Part shown: positions 18,306 to 29,036 of the stretch, in pieces | Layout: each line of letters begins with the position of its first letter | Position numbering within the stretch: the first letter of the stretch is position 1 | NCBI RefSeq assembly: GCF_001552175.1 | Contig: NZ_BCQR01000048.1 | Span: forward strand, 1-64,000 | DNA length: 64,000 bases | Direction of reading: 5' to 3' | DNA from: Actinomadura kijaniata NBRC 14229 | Lineage (GTDB): Bacteria; Actinomycetota; Actinomycetes; Streptosporangiales; Streptosporangiaceae | Notes under the pieces: model-generated | Database searches by the model: none | Seen by the model: only the letters and a program-made list of their open reading frames with translations | What the model was told of the DNA's origin: nothing | Made by a program: the position numbers and the translations under genes

Positions 18306-18327
18306 CCGGAGCGGCCTGGTGGTCATC

Positions 18328-18341
18328 CCTGAGACCTCAGG
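18328..18341. promoter_or_regulatory. 14-bp palindrome between the divergent kinases
   Basis: CCTGAG-AC-CTCAGG, perfect arms, flanked by GGTC and GACC-like bases. It lies about 23 bases upstream of the minus-strand -10 box, overlapping where the -35 should be. A regulator site is likely; the protein is unknown. The rest of the 275-base gap is without recognised signals apart from the ribosome-binding site of the plus-strand kinase. Confidence 0.45.
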
Positions 18342-18567
18342 ACCAACAGGTATCAGTTTCCAATAATGTGACCTATCGCCCGCCCGGAAGTCACCTTCAC
18401 TGGCCGTGTAAGCCTTTTGCAGGGTTTCATCCCATGGGCAGCGGGGATCGGGGACGCTGGAGCGGTGAGCCGTCCCGCGTCAGGCGGCGGACGGGAAACC
18501 GGAGCAAGGCGAGGATTCCCGTCGGCCCCTTGTGGGGCTCGCGGTCGTCCCTGAGGAAGGAGCTGAC

Positions 18568-19906
18568 GTGAGAACGACGGCGCGACCGGCCCCACCGGGC
18601 GTTCCCCCGCTTCTTCCAGGAGATCCGCCGACGGTGGGCGGGCACACGCTGCTGGGGCGGCTGGGAACCGGCGGCATGGGCACCGTCTACCTCGGCCGCG
18701 CCTCCGACGGGGCCCTGGTCGCCGTCAAGACGCTGCCGGCGGGGAAGGCCACCGACCCCGAGGCGCGGCGGCGGTTCCGCGCCGAGGCCGCCTACGCGCG
18801 GCGGGTGGCGACGTTCTGCACCGCGCGGGTGCTGGAGGACGGCAGCGACCACACCCACCCCTACATCATCACCGAGTACATCGACGGCCCGCCGCTGTCG
18901 CAGGTCGTGGAGCACCGCGGCGCGCTGTCGCCGGACGCGGCCGTCGCCGTCGGGATCGGCGTGGCGGTCGCGCTGGCCGCCATCCACAACGCGGGCCTGA
19001 TCCACCGCGACCTCAAACCCGCCAACGTCCTGCTGTCCCGCTCCGGCCCGCGCGTGATCGACTTCGGGATCGCGGTGGAGCCGGACCTGATCGACGGCCC
19101 CACCCAGGCCGGCACCGTCATGGGCAGCCCCGGCTGGATCGCCCCCGAACGCCTCACCGGCCGCCCCGTCACGCCCGCCGCCGACGTGTTCTGCTGGGGT
19201 TGCCTGGTCGCCTACGCGGCGACGGGACGGCACCCGTTCGGCTCCGGCCCCGCGGACCGGGTCGGGCAGCGCATCATCCACCTGCCGCCCGACCTGAGCG
19301 ACCTGCCCGAGCCGCTGCGCGCGCCCGTGCTGGCCGCCCTGGCCAAGGACCCGAGCGAGCGCCCCTCGGCCGTGGAGCTGCTGCACGACCTGCTGCCGCT
19401 GCACGCCGGCGGAGACCCCGCCCGTGCCATCGCGGCGCTGTGGGAGCCCCGCGAGTTCGGCGTGGCGTCCGGGCGTTCCCACTGGCGGATGGCGCGGCGG
19501 GTCGGGTTCGCGGCGGCCTGGGCGGCGGGCGGGGCGGCGTTCGCGTTCTGGGCGGCGGGCACCGAGCCCGCCGCCGAGGCCGGACCCCGGCCCGGCCGCA
19601 CCGAGATCGTCACCGTGTCCCCCGGCGGGGGGCCCGGCACCGGGACGTCCCGCCCGCCGCAGGCCCCGCAGTCGTCGGGCTCCGCCCCGGCCGCCCAGGG
19701 CGATCCCACCCCGAGCCCGTCGAGCGCGACGCCTCGTCCACGCCGCGCCGGAACACGGCCGCCGGTCACCACGCCGACCACCACGCCCGAGCCCACGCCC
19801 ACGGCCACCTCCACGCCCGCCAAGGAGCGCAAGAAGAACAAGCGCCCGCGCTCCGACGGGAAACGGCCGGGGTCCGTCGGCTCCGGCCACCCGCGCGACT
19901 CCTCCG

Positions 19907-19926
<20 letters not shown>
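18568..19926 (+). CDS. Transmembrane Ser/Thr protein kinase with Pro/Thr-rich extracellular tail
   Basis: A 452-residue kinase. Kinase domain at about 26-280: glycine loop [15 protein letters not shown]54 in VAVKT, catalytic D148 in [13 protein letters not shown] with D165, APE as APERLTG. A single hydrophobic segment (about 312-335, [20 protein letters not shown]) is followed by an extended Pro/Thr/Ser-rich tail of about 115 residues that looks unstructured and may be glycosylated or cross the wall. The GTG at 18568 follows GGAAGGAG by 5 bases. Its final 20 bases overlap the convergent class I fumarase gene. The substrate is not readable. Confidence 0.9.
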
Positions 19927-21550
<1,624 letters not shown>

Positions 21551-21633
21551 CCTCAAGTTCCTCGCACGTCATCCGGATGGGGGCCGCCCCCCAGGGTACG
21601 GCGTACCGTTCCGGGTCGGGCTCACGCCCCGCC

Positions 21634-22602
21634 TCAGCCTCCGGAGGCGCTTGCGTGGGCGGCCGGGAGCGGTGTTCCCCGCCCCTGCCGCGTGGCGGGG
21701 CCGTGGCTCGGGGCGGGGCGGCGGGTGCGGCGCTTCGGCGGGCGTACCCCGACCACGACGCCGGCGGCGACCAGGGCCGCGCCCGCCAGGTCGGCCGGGG
21801 TGGGGGAGGCCAGGCCCAGCACGACGGTGGTGGCCACCGCGCTCACCGGGATCAGCCCGGCGAACAGGCCCGCGCGGTCGGCGCCGAGCCGCCCCAGCGC
21901 GTCGTACCACAGCAGGAACGCCCCCACCGTGATGATCACCGACAGGTAGAACAGCGCCGCGAACTCCGCCCCCGTGGGAGCCCGCAGCAGCCCGCGCCCG
22001 TCCACGACCAGCCCGACGGCCAGCAGCATCGGCACCGCCAGCGCCGCCGAGTACGCCGACACCCGCACCGGCCCGAGCCGGGGCAGCAGCGGGACGGCCA
22101 GCAGCGAGAAGCACACCTCCCCGGCCAGCGCGCCCAGCGCCAGCAGCAGCCCGCGCAGGGTGCCGCCGCCCAGGCCGTTGGCCAGCGCCGCGCCCGCCGT
22201 GACCACCAGCGCGGCGGCGACGACGCGGGGCGCGGGGCGGCGGCGTTCCAGCAGCGGCCCGACCAGCGCCAGCGCGACCGGCACCGTGGCGATCACCGTG
22301 CCGATCGTGGCGGGGGAGGTGTCGGCGGTGGCGGCGACGATGAACACGTTGAACGCCGCCAGCCCCGTCGCCGCCAGCGCGGTCAGCAGCAGCCAGTCCC
22401 GCGCCGTCGGCCGCACCCGGCGGCGCGGCCCGACGAACCGGGCGACCAGGAACAGGATGGCGGCGGCGACGGTGTACCGGACGGCCTGGCCGCCGAAGAC
22501 GGGGTAGTCGGCGAGCACGGCCGACACGGCGGTGAGCGAGCCCACGCCGGCCATCGCGACGGCCGCGCCGGCCATGCCCCGGGGACTGGTTGAGGAGGTC
22601 AT
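21634..22602 (-). CDS. EamA/DMT-superfamily transporter
   Basis: A 322-residue inner-membrane protein with ten predicted helices in two EamA repeats. Visible features: GMAGAAVAMAGVGSLTAVSA at the start of repeat one and ALFYLSVIITVGAFLLWYDA in repeat two, typical of RhaT/YdcZ-like metabolite exporters. The ATG at 22602 is preceded by TAGCGT at 7 bases, predicting a leaderless transcript. It is divergent from a MocR-type PLP regulator; MocR-EamA divergent pairs are common in actinomycetes and usually reflect control of an amine or amino-acid exporter. The substrate is unknown. Confidence 0.82.
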   Translation of the reverse strand: MTSSTSPRGMAGAAVAMAGVGSLTAVSAVLADYPVFGGQAVRYTVAAAILFLVARFVGPRRRVRPTARDWLLLTALAATGLAAFNVFIVAATADTSPATIGTVIATVPVALALVGPLLERRRPAPRVVAAALVVTAGAALANGLGGGTLRGLLLALGALAGEVCFSLLAVPLLPRLGPVRVSAYSAALAVPMLLAVGLVVDGRGLLRAPTGAEFAALFYLSVIITVGAFLLWYDALGRLGADRAGLFAGLIPVSAVATTVVLGLASPTPADLAGAALVAAGVVVGVRPPKRRTRRPAPSHGPATRQGRGTPLPAAHASASGG

Positions 22603-22609
22603 GGCAGGA

Positions 22610-22615
22610 ACGCTA
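22610..22615 (-). promoter_or_regulatory. -10 box of the EamA gene, with TGGAC half-sites upstream
   Basis: TAGCGT (22615 to 22610 on the minus strand) sits 7 bases before the ATG. The intergenic region also has two TGGAC elements, near 22625 and 22661, in direct orientation; MocR proteins often bind paired direct repeats of this kind. The assignment to this MocR is inference. Confidence 0.4.
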
Positions 22616-22714
22616 GAAGCGGCATGGACTCGAACCCAGGGCCAATTCCGGTCGCGTTCCGTGGACCAAGCCATCAGGTGTGACGGGAACGGCACGAAGG
22701 ACGCTGAGCCGGAT

Positions 22715-24142
22715 GTGACCGATCTGCATCTTCCCCTCGACCGGTCGGCGGGCCGGCTGGCCGCGCAGATCGCGGCCGGTTTCCGCGCGGCCGTGCGGGC
22801 CGGGCGGCTGACCGCCGGCACCCGGCTTCCCTCCAGCCGTGACCTGGCCCGCGACCTGGAGGTCTCGCGCGGCGTCGTCGTCACGGCCTACGAGCAGCTG
22901 ATCGCCGAGGGCTTCCTGACCGCGCGGCGCGGCGACGGCACCCGGGTGGCGCCGCTGGCCCGTCCCGACGAGCCCGCGCCGCCGCGGCCGGCCATGGCGT
23001 CCGGCCCGCCGCCCGCGGCGCTCGTCGCCGACCTCGTGATCAGCCATGATCTGCGGCCGGGCCGGCCCGACCTGGCGGCGTTCCCCCGGGAACGCTGGCT
23101 GGCGGCGCTGCGCGCGGTGCTGCGCACCGCCCCCCACGACGAGCTGCTGACCTACCCCGACCCCGGCGGCGAGCCGGTGCTGCGCGCCGAGCTGGCGGGC
23201 TACCTGGGCCGGGTGCGCGCCGCCGCGGCGACCGCCGACCAGGTCGTGATCATGGGCGGGGTGGCGCACGGCCTGTCCACCCTGACCCGGCTGCTGGCCG
23301 ACGACGGGCACACCCGGCTGGCCGTGGAGGACCCGACCAGCGACCGGCAGATCCCGATGCTGCGGGCGACCGGGATCGCGCTAGACCGCGTCCCGGTGGA
23401 CGGCGAGGGCCTGGACGTCGCCGCACTGGAGCGCACCGGGGCGCGCGCGGTGCTGGTCACCCCCGCCCACCAGTACCCGACCGGGGTGGTGCTGTCGCCG
23501 CGCCGCCGCGCCGAGCTGGTCGCCTGGGCCCGCCGCGTGGACGGTCTGATCATCGAGGACGACTACGACGCCGAGTTCCGCTACGACCGCGACCCGGTCG
23601 GCTGCCTCCAGGGCATCGACCCCGACCGCGTCGCGCTGCTCGGGTCGGTCAGCAAGGCCCTGGCCCCCGCGCTGCGGCTCGGCTGGGTCGTCGCGCCGCC
23701 GGAGTGGGCCGAACGGCTGCGCCACCACCGCCTGCTGAACGACCTGGGCGCGCCCGCCCTCGACCAGCACGCGCTGGCGCACCTGCTGGCGTCCGGGGGC
23801 TACGACCGGCACCTGCGCGCGATGCGCCGCCGCTACCGCGCCCGCCGCGACGCGCTGGTCGGCGCGCTGCGGACGCGGCTGCCCGGCGCGGTCGTGCGCG
23901 GCGTGTCCGCCGGGATCCACGTGTACGTGGAACTGCCCGACGGCTGCGAGGAGTCCGCGGTGGTCGCGGCGGCGGCCGAGGCGGGCGTCGCGGTGGAGGG
24001 CGCGGCGGGCATGTGGGGGCCGGACCGGGGCCGCAAGGCGCCGCCCGCGCTGGTCCTCGGCTATGCCGGGCTCGGTGAGAGCCGCCTCACAGAGGCCGTC
24101 GATCTGCTGGCCGGCGCGATTACCGACCGTGCTCGCGGGTAG
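22715..24142 (+). CDS. MocR family regulator (GntR HTH fused to PLP aminotransferase domain)
   Basis: A 475-residue transcription factor. The N-terminal winged helix (residues 5-80) has the GntR pattern: AGRLTAGTRLPSSRDLARDL and EVSRGVVVTAYEQL. The C-terminal fold-type I aminotransferase domain (about 100-470) keeps the PLP-binding lysine K314 in GSVSKALAPALRLGW and the acidic residues IIEDDYDAEFRY. Such proteins sense PLP adducts of amines and control vitamin B6, GABA or amino-acid genes. The GTG at 22715 gives the family-normal N-terminus; an AAGGA site is 12 bases upstream, rather far. It is divergent from the EamA exporter, its likely target. Confidence 0.87.
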   Translation: MTDLHLPLDRSAGRLAAQIAAGFRAAVRAGRLTAGTRLPSSRDLARDLEVSRGVVVTAYEQLIAEGFLTARRGDGTRVAPLARPDEPAPPRPAMASGPPPAALVADLVISHDLRPGRPDLAAFPRERWLAALRAVLRTAPHDELLTYPDPGGEPVLRAELAGYLGRVRAAAATADQVVIMGGVAHGLSTLTRLLADDGHTRLAVEDPTSDRQIPMLRATGIALDRVPVDGEGLDVAALERTGARAVLVTPAHQYPTGVVLSPRRRAELVAWARRVDGLIIEDDYDAEFRYDRDPVGCLQGIDPDRVALLGSVSKALAPALRLGWVVAPPEWAERLRHHRLLNDLGAPALDQHALAHLLASGGYDRHLRAMRRRYRARRDALVGALRTRLPGAVVRGVSAGIHVYVELPDGCEESAVVAAAAEAGVAVEGAAGMWGPDRGRKAPPALVLGYAGLGESRLTEAVDLLAGAITDRARG

Positions 24143-24171
24143 GTACGCGACCCGAGGCGAGGGAGGGAACG

Positions 24172-24438
24172 ATGAGTCTTGACGAGGCCGTGCGGCAGCT
24201 GAAGATGGCCACGCACGACGCCCAGGTGGCCTTCGACCTGGTGGGGCTCGGTGATCTCGAACGCGCCCAGGAGAACGCCGTCACCGCCCGCACCGCGGTG
24301 GACGCGGCGCTGCTGGCGCTGGAGCAGGCGGCCAAGGACCTGACGCCTGAGCAGGCGCAGGACGCGGGCGAGCGTGCCGTGGCGGCGCTGGAGGAGCACG
24401 ACAGCCCCGTTCACGAACCCACGCAGGAGCACGTCTAG
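24172..24438 (+). CDS. Small helical hypothetical protein, 88 aa
   Basis: A short acidic, Ala-rich protein predicted to be almost all helix (heptad-like spacing of Leu/Ala between residues 5 and 78). No known domain. The ATG at 24172 follows GAGGGAGGG by 4-5 bases, an unusually strong site. It starts 29 bases after the MocR gene and is probably cotranscribed with it. A terminator follows. Confidence 0.65.
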   Translation: MSLDEAVRQLKMATHDAQVAFDLVGLGDLERAQENAVTARTAVDAALLALEQAAKDLTPEQAQDAGERAVAALEEHDSPVHEPTQEHV

Positions 24439-24450
24439 ACCTTCCGAGAA

Positions 24451-24500
24451 CGCGGAACGGCCGCCCGGTGGTTGCCCGGACGGCCGTTTCGCTTTCCGCG
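24451..24500. terminator. Bidirectional terminator between convergent genes
   Basis: Outer arms CGCGGAA (24451-24457) and TTCCGCG (24494-24500) plus inner arms AACGGCCG (24456-24463) and CGGCCGTT (24481-24488). It lies between the 88-aa gene and the convergent MFS gene, and T-rich bases follow the inner stem. Confidence 0.7.
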
Positions 24501-24504
24501 GAGG

Positions 24505-25740
24505 TCACACCGTGGGGCGTTCGGCGACCGGCGCGCCCGGCCGCGCCCCCGGCACCGGCGCCGGGTCGAACGACCTGGCCACCGCCAGGATCACCAGCAC
24601 CAGCACGGTCGGCACGACGAACGCGATCCGCAGCCCGTGCTGGTCGTCCAGCGGGGCGATCGCGCCGACGACGGCCGCGCCGAGCACGAAGCCGACGTAG
24701 TTGAAGATGTTCACGCGGGCGACCGCGACGCCGAGCCCGGTCGGGTCCACCCGGGAGGCGGCGGTGTAGGACACCGGCGCGACGACGCTGAGCCCCAGGC
24801 CGACCAGCGCGAACGCGGGGATCGCCACCAGCACGCTCGGCGCGGCGACCACCGCGGCCATGCCGGCCAGGCCGACCAGCCCGCCGACGCGCACCACCCA
24901 CACCGCGCCCCGGCGGCGCACCAGCAGGTCCGCGCCGACCCGGCTGACCACCATGGCGACCTGGTAGAAGACGTAGCCGAGCGGCGCGACGGCGGCAGAG
25001 CCGCCCAGCTCGTCGTCCAGGTACTTGGCGCCGTAGCTCGACAGCGCCGCGTCGGCCAGGTAGAACGCCGCCATCGCCGCGCCGACCAGCAGGATCGGCC
25101 GCCACGGCACGCGCTGCCCGGCGGCCTTCAGCTCCTGCGGCGAGGGCTGTCCGGCGGCCTCCTCGGCCTTGGTCATCAGCCGCCGCCCGGTGACCAGCGC
25201 CACCGCGAGGCCGACGGCCGTGACGATCCCGAACCCGGCCGGCAGCGCCAGGTCCAGCTTGTTGGACAGCGACGCCCACAGGCCACCCGCGATGCCCGCC
25301 ATGCTCCACACCGCGTAGAAGCCGGTGATCAGGCTGACGCCGTAGCGGCGCTCGACCGCGACGGCCTGGGCGTTCATGGAGGCGTCCACCGCGCCGACCA
25401 GCAGGCCGAACAGCGCGACCGCGACGTACAGCGCCAGGTCGTTGTCGCCGGTGCAGCCCACCAGCAGGATGACCAGGCACTCCAGGGGCTGCGCGACCCG
25501 CAGCACCAGCCCGCTGCCGACCCTCCGGAACAGGAACTCCGACAGCACGCTGCCCACGCCCGCGACGAGCGGCACCATCAGCAGCACCAGCGACAGCGCG
25601 GCGTCGCTGAGGTGGTGGGACTTCTGGATCTGCGGGACCTGGGTCACCAGCGTGGCGAAGCAGAGCCCCTGGACACCGAACGCGGCGTAGGCGGCGAACC
25701 TCGCCTGCCCGTCGCGGGGGGTGACGCCGTCGGACGTCAT
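24505..25740 (-). CDS. MFS transporter
   Basis: A 411-residue membrane protein with 12 predicted helices in two six-helix halves joined by a polar loop near residues 190-220. Features such as GVQGLCFATLVTQVPQIQKS and VDASMNAQAVAVE match the FucP/YbjJ-like branch of the superfamily. The substrate is not readable. The ATG at 25740 follows GAAAGGGG on the minus strand. A promoter resembling the housekeeping consensus lies about 70 bases upstream. Confidence 0.8.
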   Translation of the reverse strand: MTSDGVTPRDGQARFAAYAAFGVQGLCFATLVTQVPQIQKSHHLSDAALSLVLLMVPLVAGVGSVLSEFLFRRVGSGLVLRVAQPLECLVILLVGCTGDNDLALYVAVALFGLLVGAVDASMNAQAVAVERRYGVSLITGFYAVWSMAGIAGGLWASLSNKLDLALPAGFGIVTAVGLAVALVTGRRLMTKAEEAAGQPSPQELKAAGQRVPWRPILLVGAAMAAFYLADAALSSYGAKYLDDELGGSAAVAPLGYVFYQVAMVVSRVGADLLVRRRGAVWVVRVGGLVGLAGMAAVVAAPSVLVAIPAFALVGLGLSVVAPVSYTAASRVDPTGLGVAVARVNIFNYVGFVLGAAVVGAIAPLDDQHGLRIAFVVPTVLVLVILAVARSFDPAPVPGARPGAPVAERPTV

Positions 25741-25806
25741 CGGCCGCCCCTTTCGTGAACCGTGGCGATCGACCGGGGGACGATCAAAGGCGAGAAAGTT
25801 TCACGA

Positions 25807-25836
25807 AGGCTAGGCCCCCGGTGTCACCCGGGTCAA
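25807..25836 (-). promoter_or_regulatory. Sigma-70-type promoter of the MFS gene
   Basis: On the minus strand TTGACC (25836-25831), an 18-base spacer and TAGCCT (25812-25807). This predicts transcription from about 25800 and a 60-base leader. Confidence 0.55.
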
Positions 25837-25862
25837 CGATCGCTTACCGGCGGGCGGAGGGG

Positions 25863-26708
25863 TCAGTGGACGAGCCGCTTCCGCATGCCCCGCACCGCGA
25901 TCACCCACATCAGGGCCGCGAACACCAGCAGCGCCGCCAGATGCCCCAGATCGGCCAGCGGGCGCAGCCCGAACACCGCGTGCCGCACCAGCTCCACGCA
26001 GTGGTACAGCGGGTTCAGCAGGCCGACCCCGCGCACCCACTCCGGCAGCGCGTCCACCGGGAAGAACGTGCCCGCCACCAGCATCAGCGGCGTCACCACC
26101 CCGGTGATCACGTAGTCGAACGAGTTGATCGACGGCACCACCGAGGAGGTCCACATCCCGAACAGCCCGAACCCCAGCGCCGTGCAGAACACGATCACCG
26201 GAACCAGCAGCATCCCGGCCGACGGGTCGAGCCCGAACAGCATCCCCACCAGCAGCGGCGTGCACGAGTACACCGACGACTTGGCGGCGATCCACAGCGC
26301 CTCGCCGGTCACCAGCTCGTGCACGTCCACCGGCGCGGCCAGCATCGCGTCGTAGAAGTGCTGGTAGGTGCGCCGGATGTAGGTGTTGAACATCGCCGGG
26401 AACACCGACGTGAACAGCGCCGCCGTCCCGACCACGCCGGTCGCCACGAAGTCCAGGTAGGAGAACCCCCGCACGGCCGCGACCAGCGCCCCGAAGCCGT
26501 AGCCGAACGCCAGCAGCATGAACGTCGGCTCCACCATCGACGCGAACGACTGCGACCGCCAGTACCGCTTGTACAGCGCGAACTCGTGCCGCCAGATCCC
26601 CTTCACCGGCGCGGGCTCGAACCACCGCACCCGCACCTCGCCCGTGCCCGCGGTCTCGTCCCCGCTCGCGGTGGTCATGGCCTCGCCTCCGCTCGACGGC
26701 GCGTTCAT
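25863..26708 (-). CDS. ABC-2 type transporter permease (DrrB/NodJ-like)
   Basis: A 281-residue permease with six predicted helices. The family signature region reads NPLYHCVELVRHAVFG near the C-terminus, as in NodJ and daunorubicin-resistance DrrB proteins. The ATG at 26708 overlaps the stop of the upstream ATPase gene as ATGA, so translation is coupled. Together the pair forms an exporter for a lipid, polysaccharide or drug-like compound; the substrate is not predictable. This is the second gene of the operon. Confidence 0.87.
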   Translation of the reverse strand: MNAPSSGGEAMTTASGDETAGTGEVRVRWFEPAPVKGIWRHEFALYKRYWRSQSFASMVEPTFMLLAFGYGFGALVAAVRGFSYLDFVATGVVGTAALFTSVFPAMFNTYIRRTYQHFYDAMLAAPVDVHELVTGEALWIAAKSSVYSCTPLLVGMLFGLDPSAGMLLVPVIVFCTALGFGLFGMWTSSVVPSINSFDYVITGVVTPLMLVAGTFFPVDALPEWVRGVGLLNPLYHCVELVRHAVFGLRPLADLGHLAALLVFAALMWVIAVRGMRKRLVH

Positions 26709-27655
26709 TCGACCCGCTCCCCGGTCAGCACCACGAACACGTCCTCCAGGCTGGCCGCGCGCCGCACCCCGTCCGGGCCGAGCTCGTCGGCCAGCGACGG
26801 CGGGATGGTCTCGGCCTTCAGCACCGACACCGAGGGCCCGGTCCGCCGCGTGGGCAGCCCGGCGGCGCGCGCGACGCCCTCGACCTCGGCCAGCCGCTCG
26901 GGAGGCCCGTAGTGCTCGACGACGACCTCCCCGGCGTACTCGGCGACGAGCTCGCCGGGCGCGCCGCGGGCGATCACCTTCCCGCGCGACATCAGCGCGC
27001 ACTGGTCGGCGAGCCGTTCGGCCTCCTCGATGTAGTGCGTGGACATCAGCACGGTCGTCCCGCGCGACCGCAGCCCGTCGATCAGCCCCCACAGCTCGGC
27101 CCGCACCTGCGGGTCCAGCCCCACGGTCGGCTCGTCCAGCAGCACCAGCCGGGGCCGGTGCACGAGCCCCCGGGCGATCAGCAGCCGCCGCCGCATCCCG
27201 CCCGACAGCCCGTCGACGCGCGTGTGCCGCCGCCCGGTCAGGTGCGCGATCTCCAGGGCCTCGTCGACGGCCCGCCGCCGCTCCCCGCGCGGGACCCGGT
27301 ACAGGTGCGCGAAGACCTCCAGGTTCTCCTGGGCGGTCAGCTCCTCGTCGAGATTGTCCTGCTGCGGGACGACCCCCATCAGCGCCCGCGCCCGCTTGGA
27401 CCGGCGCGGCACCGGGAACCCCAGCACCTCGATGCGGCCCTCGTCGGCCAGCGCCTGGGCGGTCAGCAGCCGCATGGTGGTCGACTTGCCCGCGCCGTTC
27501 GGTCCGAGCAGCCCCAGGCAGATCCCGGACGGGACCTCCAGGTCGAGCCCGTCCACGGCGGTCAGATCCCCGAACCGCTTGACCACGCCGCGCAGGCTGA
27601 TCGCCGTCTGCGCGGCGGCGGCGACGGGCTCGGCGGGCGGACGTTGGACCGTCAT
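26705..27655 (-). CDS. ABC exporter ATP-binding protein (DrrA/NodI-like)
   Basis: A 316-residue ATPase. Walker A is GPNGAGKSTT, Q-loop VVPQQDNLD, signature LSGGMRRRL, Walker B LVLLDEPTVGLD and switch histidine in STHYIEEAE. The C-terminal 80 residues form the DUF4162-like extension common in drug and lipid exporters. The ATG at 27655 has TATCGT at 7 bases upstream and no ribosome-binding site, predicting a leaderless mRNA. Overlaps the permease gene by four bases. Confidence 0.9.
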   Translation of the reverse strand: MTVQRPPAEPVAAAAQTAISLRGVVKRFGDLTAVDGLDLEVPSGICLGLLGPNGAGKSTTMRLLTAQALADEGRIEVLGFPVPRRSKRARALMGVVPQQDNLDEELTAQENLEVFAHLYRVPRGERRRAVDEALEIAHLTGRRHTRVDGLSGGMRRRLLIARGLVHRPRLVLLDEPTVGLDPQVRAELWGLIDGLRSRGTTVLMSTHYIEEAERLADQCALMSRGKVIARGAPGELVAEYAGEVVVEHYGPPERLAEVEGVARAAGLPTRRTGPSVSVLKAETIPPSLADELGPDGVRRAASLEDVFVVLTGERVE

Positions 27656-27662
27656 GCGTCCG

Positions 27663-27668
27663 ACGATA
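27663..27668 (-). promoter_or_regulatory. -10 box of the ABC exporter operon (leaderless)
   Basis: TATCGT on the minus strand, 7 bases before the ATG at 27655. It lies back to back with the leaderless promoter of the DUF1707 gene; the two -10 boxes are only about 50 bases apart. Confidence 0.5.
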
Positions 27669-27717
27669 GGTGTGAGGGACGACATTCCCCCACCCGTTTT
27701 CCGGGGCCGCCGCCCGT

Positions 27718-27723
27718 TAACCT
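27718..27723 (+). promoter_or_regulatory. -10 box of the DUF1707 gene (leaderless)
   Basis: TAACCT lies 6 bases before the GTG at 27730 with no ribosome-binding site between. Confidence 0.5.
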
Positions 27724-27729
27724 GAACCC

Positions 27730-28338
27730 GTGGACAATTCCGACCGCCGCCCCGTCGAGCAGGTGACGCGCGTGCGCGACCTGCGCGCCTCCGACGCCGA
27801 CCGGGAACGCGTGGTCGCCGCCCTCGGCGACGCGCTGGCCGACGGCCGGCTCACCATGGAGGAGCACTCCGAACGCGTCTCCCGCGCCTACGCCGCCCGC
27901 ACGCTGGGCGAGCTGACCGGCCTGACCGGCGACCTGAGCCCCGCCGAGACCCAGCCGATCAAGGTGGACGACCGCCCGGTGTCGGCGTTCTTCGGCCGCG
28001 TCCACCGCGAGGGCCGCTGGGTGGTCCCGGTGAAACTGCCGCTGCTGGCCCTGTTCGGCACGGTGGAGCTGGACCTGCGCGAGGCGGTCCTGCAACGCCG
28101 CCACATCGTCCTGGACTCCACCACCCTCGGCGGCCGCATCCGCCTGCTGGTCCCCGAGGGCGTCCAGGTCCACGTGACGGGCCGCTCGGTGCTGTCCACC
28201 CGCGACGTGCGCACGCGCCCGGCGGCCGACGGCCCGACCATCGAGGTGAACGGCACCATGATCTTCACCTCGATCAGGGCCCAGGCGCCGAAGCGCTCCC
28301 TGCGCGACCGCGTGAGGGGACGCCTGGGCCGCCGCTGA
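27730..28338 (+). CDS. DUF1707 / LiaF-like C-terminal domain protein
   Basis: A 202-residue protein. The N-terminal DUF1707 module (residues 15-70) has the diagnostic RASDADRERVVAALGDALAD and GRLTMEEHSERVSRAY pattern. The middle and C-terminus form a beta-rich LiaF-like domain (LFGTVELDLREAVL, TLGGRIRLLVPEGVQV) found in proteins that answer cell-envelope stress. No membrane helix is convincing, so it is probably cytoplasmic. The GTG start is leaderless by the -10 position. Its neighbour is a divergent ABC exporter, which fits an envelope-stress link, but that is inference. Confidence 0.82.
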   Translation: MDNSDRRPVEQVTRVRDLRASDADRERVVAALGDALADGRLTMEEHSERVSRAYAARTLGELTGLTGDLSPAETQPIKVDDRPVSAFFGRVHREGRWVVPVKLPLLALFGTVELDLREAVLQRRHIVLDSTTLGGRIRLLVPEGVQVHVTGRSVLSTRDVRTRPAADGPTIEVNGTMIFTSIRAQAPKRSLRDRVRGRLGRR

Positions 28339-28359
28339 CCGGCCGCGCCGGCAGGGGCG

Positions 28360-28947
28360 TCAGTGGTAGAAGCAGACCAGGTCGAGCTCGTACTCACGGC
28401 AGTCGCGCAGCCAGGACCGCATCTCCTCGACCGCGTCCGCGACCGACGGGTCGGCCTTGGCGCCGTCGAAGCGGTCCAGCTTCTCCAGCAGGGCGGGCAT
28501 CTCGGCGTTGGCCACGTGGCCGACGTTGGGGAAGCCGCTGGGGTGCGGCAGCGGCACCGGGGGCCCGCTGAAGACCAGGTCGGTGGGGTCGAAGTCGACG
28601 CCCTGCGCCTTCAGCTCGGCGGCCACGGTCTCGAACCAGCCGAACCGCATACCGGACCAGTGCCGGTTGGACAGCATCTCGTAGTCGGTCGAGTACTGGC
28701 ACAGCAGCTTGAAACAGTAGGCGTAGAGGGAGCCCTGGCGCTGGTCCAGCTCCGTCTCGATGATCAACTGCCGGAAGGCGTCGCGCGCCGAGAGCGACGG
28801 CTCGTCATCCTCGAACTCGCTGTCGAGGTAGGTCAGCGAGGCCGTGAAGTAGTTCGCCAGGCCGTCGGCCAGCCGGACGTCGCCGGAGCCGACCCACTTC
28901 CGGAGCACTCGCAGGTCGGCGGGGTACGCCATGATCCCGTAACTCAT
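28360..28947 (-). CDS. Hypothetical cytosolic protein, 195 aa
   Basis: A soluble acidic protein with no known catalytic motif. It begins MSYGIMAYPADLRVLRKWVG and is rich in aromatic and acidic residues, resembling a family of actinomycete proteins of unknown function (a DUF7691-like impression, not verified). The ATG at 28947 is chosen because it gives this N-terminus; a weak AAAGG lies about 11 bases upstream. It is downstream of glpX on the same strand but separated by a strong hairpin. Confidence 0.6.
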   Translation of the reverse strand: MSYGIMAYPADLRVLRKWVGSGDVRLADGLANYFTASLTYLDSEFEDDEPSLSARDAFRQLIIETELDQRQGSLYAYCFKLLCQYSTDYEMLSNRHWSGMRFGWFETVAAELKAQGVDFDPTDLVFSGPPVPLPHPSGFPNVGHVANAEMPALLEKLDRFDGAKADPSVADAVEEMRSWLRDCREYELDLVCFYH

Positions 28948-29036
28948 CGGGGGGAGCCTTTCGGTGGAGGGGCGGTCGTTCCCGGATGCGACGCGTGTTC
29001 CGCCGGGCGCGTTCCCGCCCACCGCCGTTGACCTAA

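Noticed and set aside
22622-22640. tRNA T-arm-like string on the minus strand (GGGTTCGAGTCC)
   Set aside because: The stem does not pair properly and no acceptor, D or anticodon arms are present.
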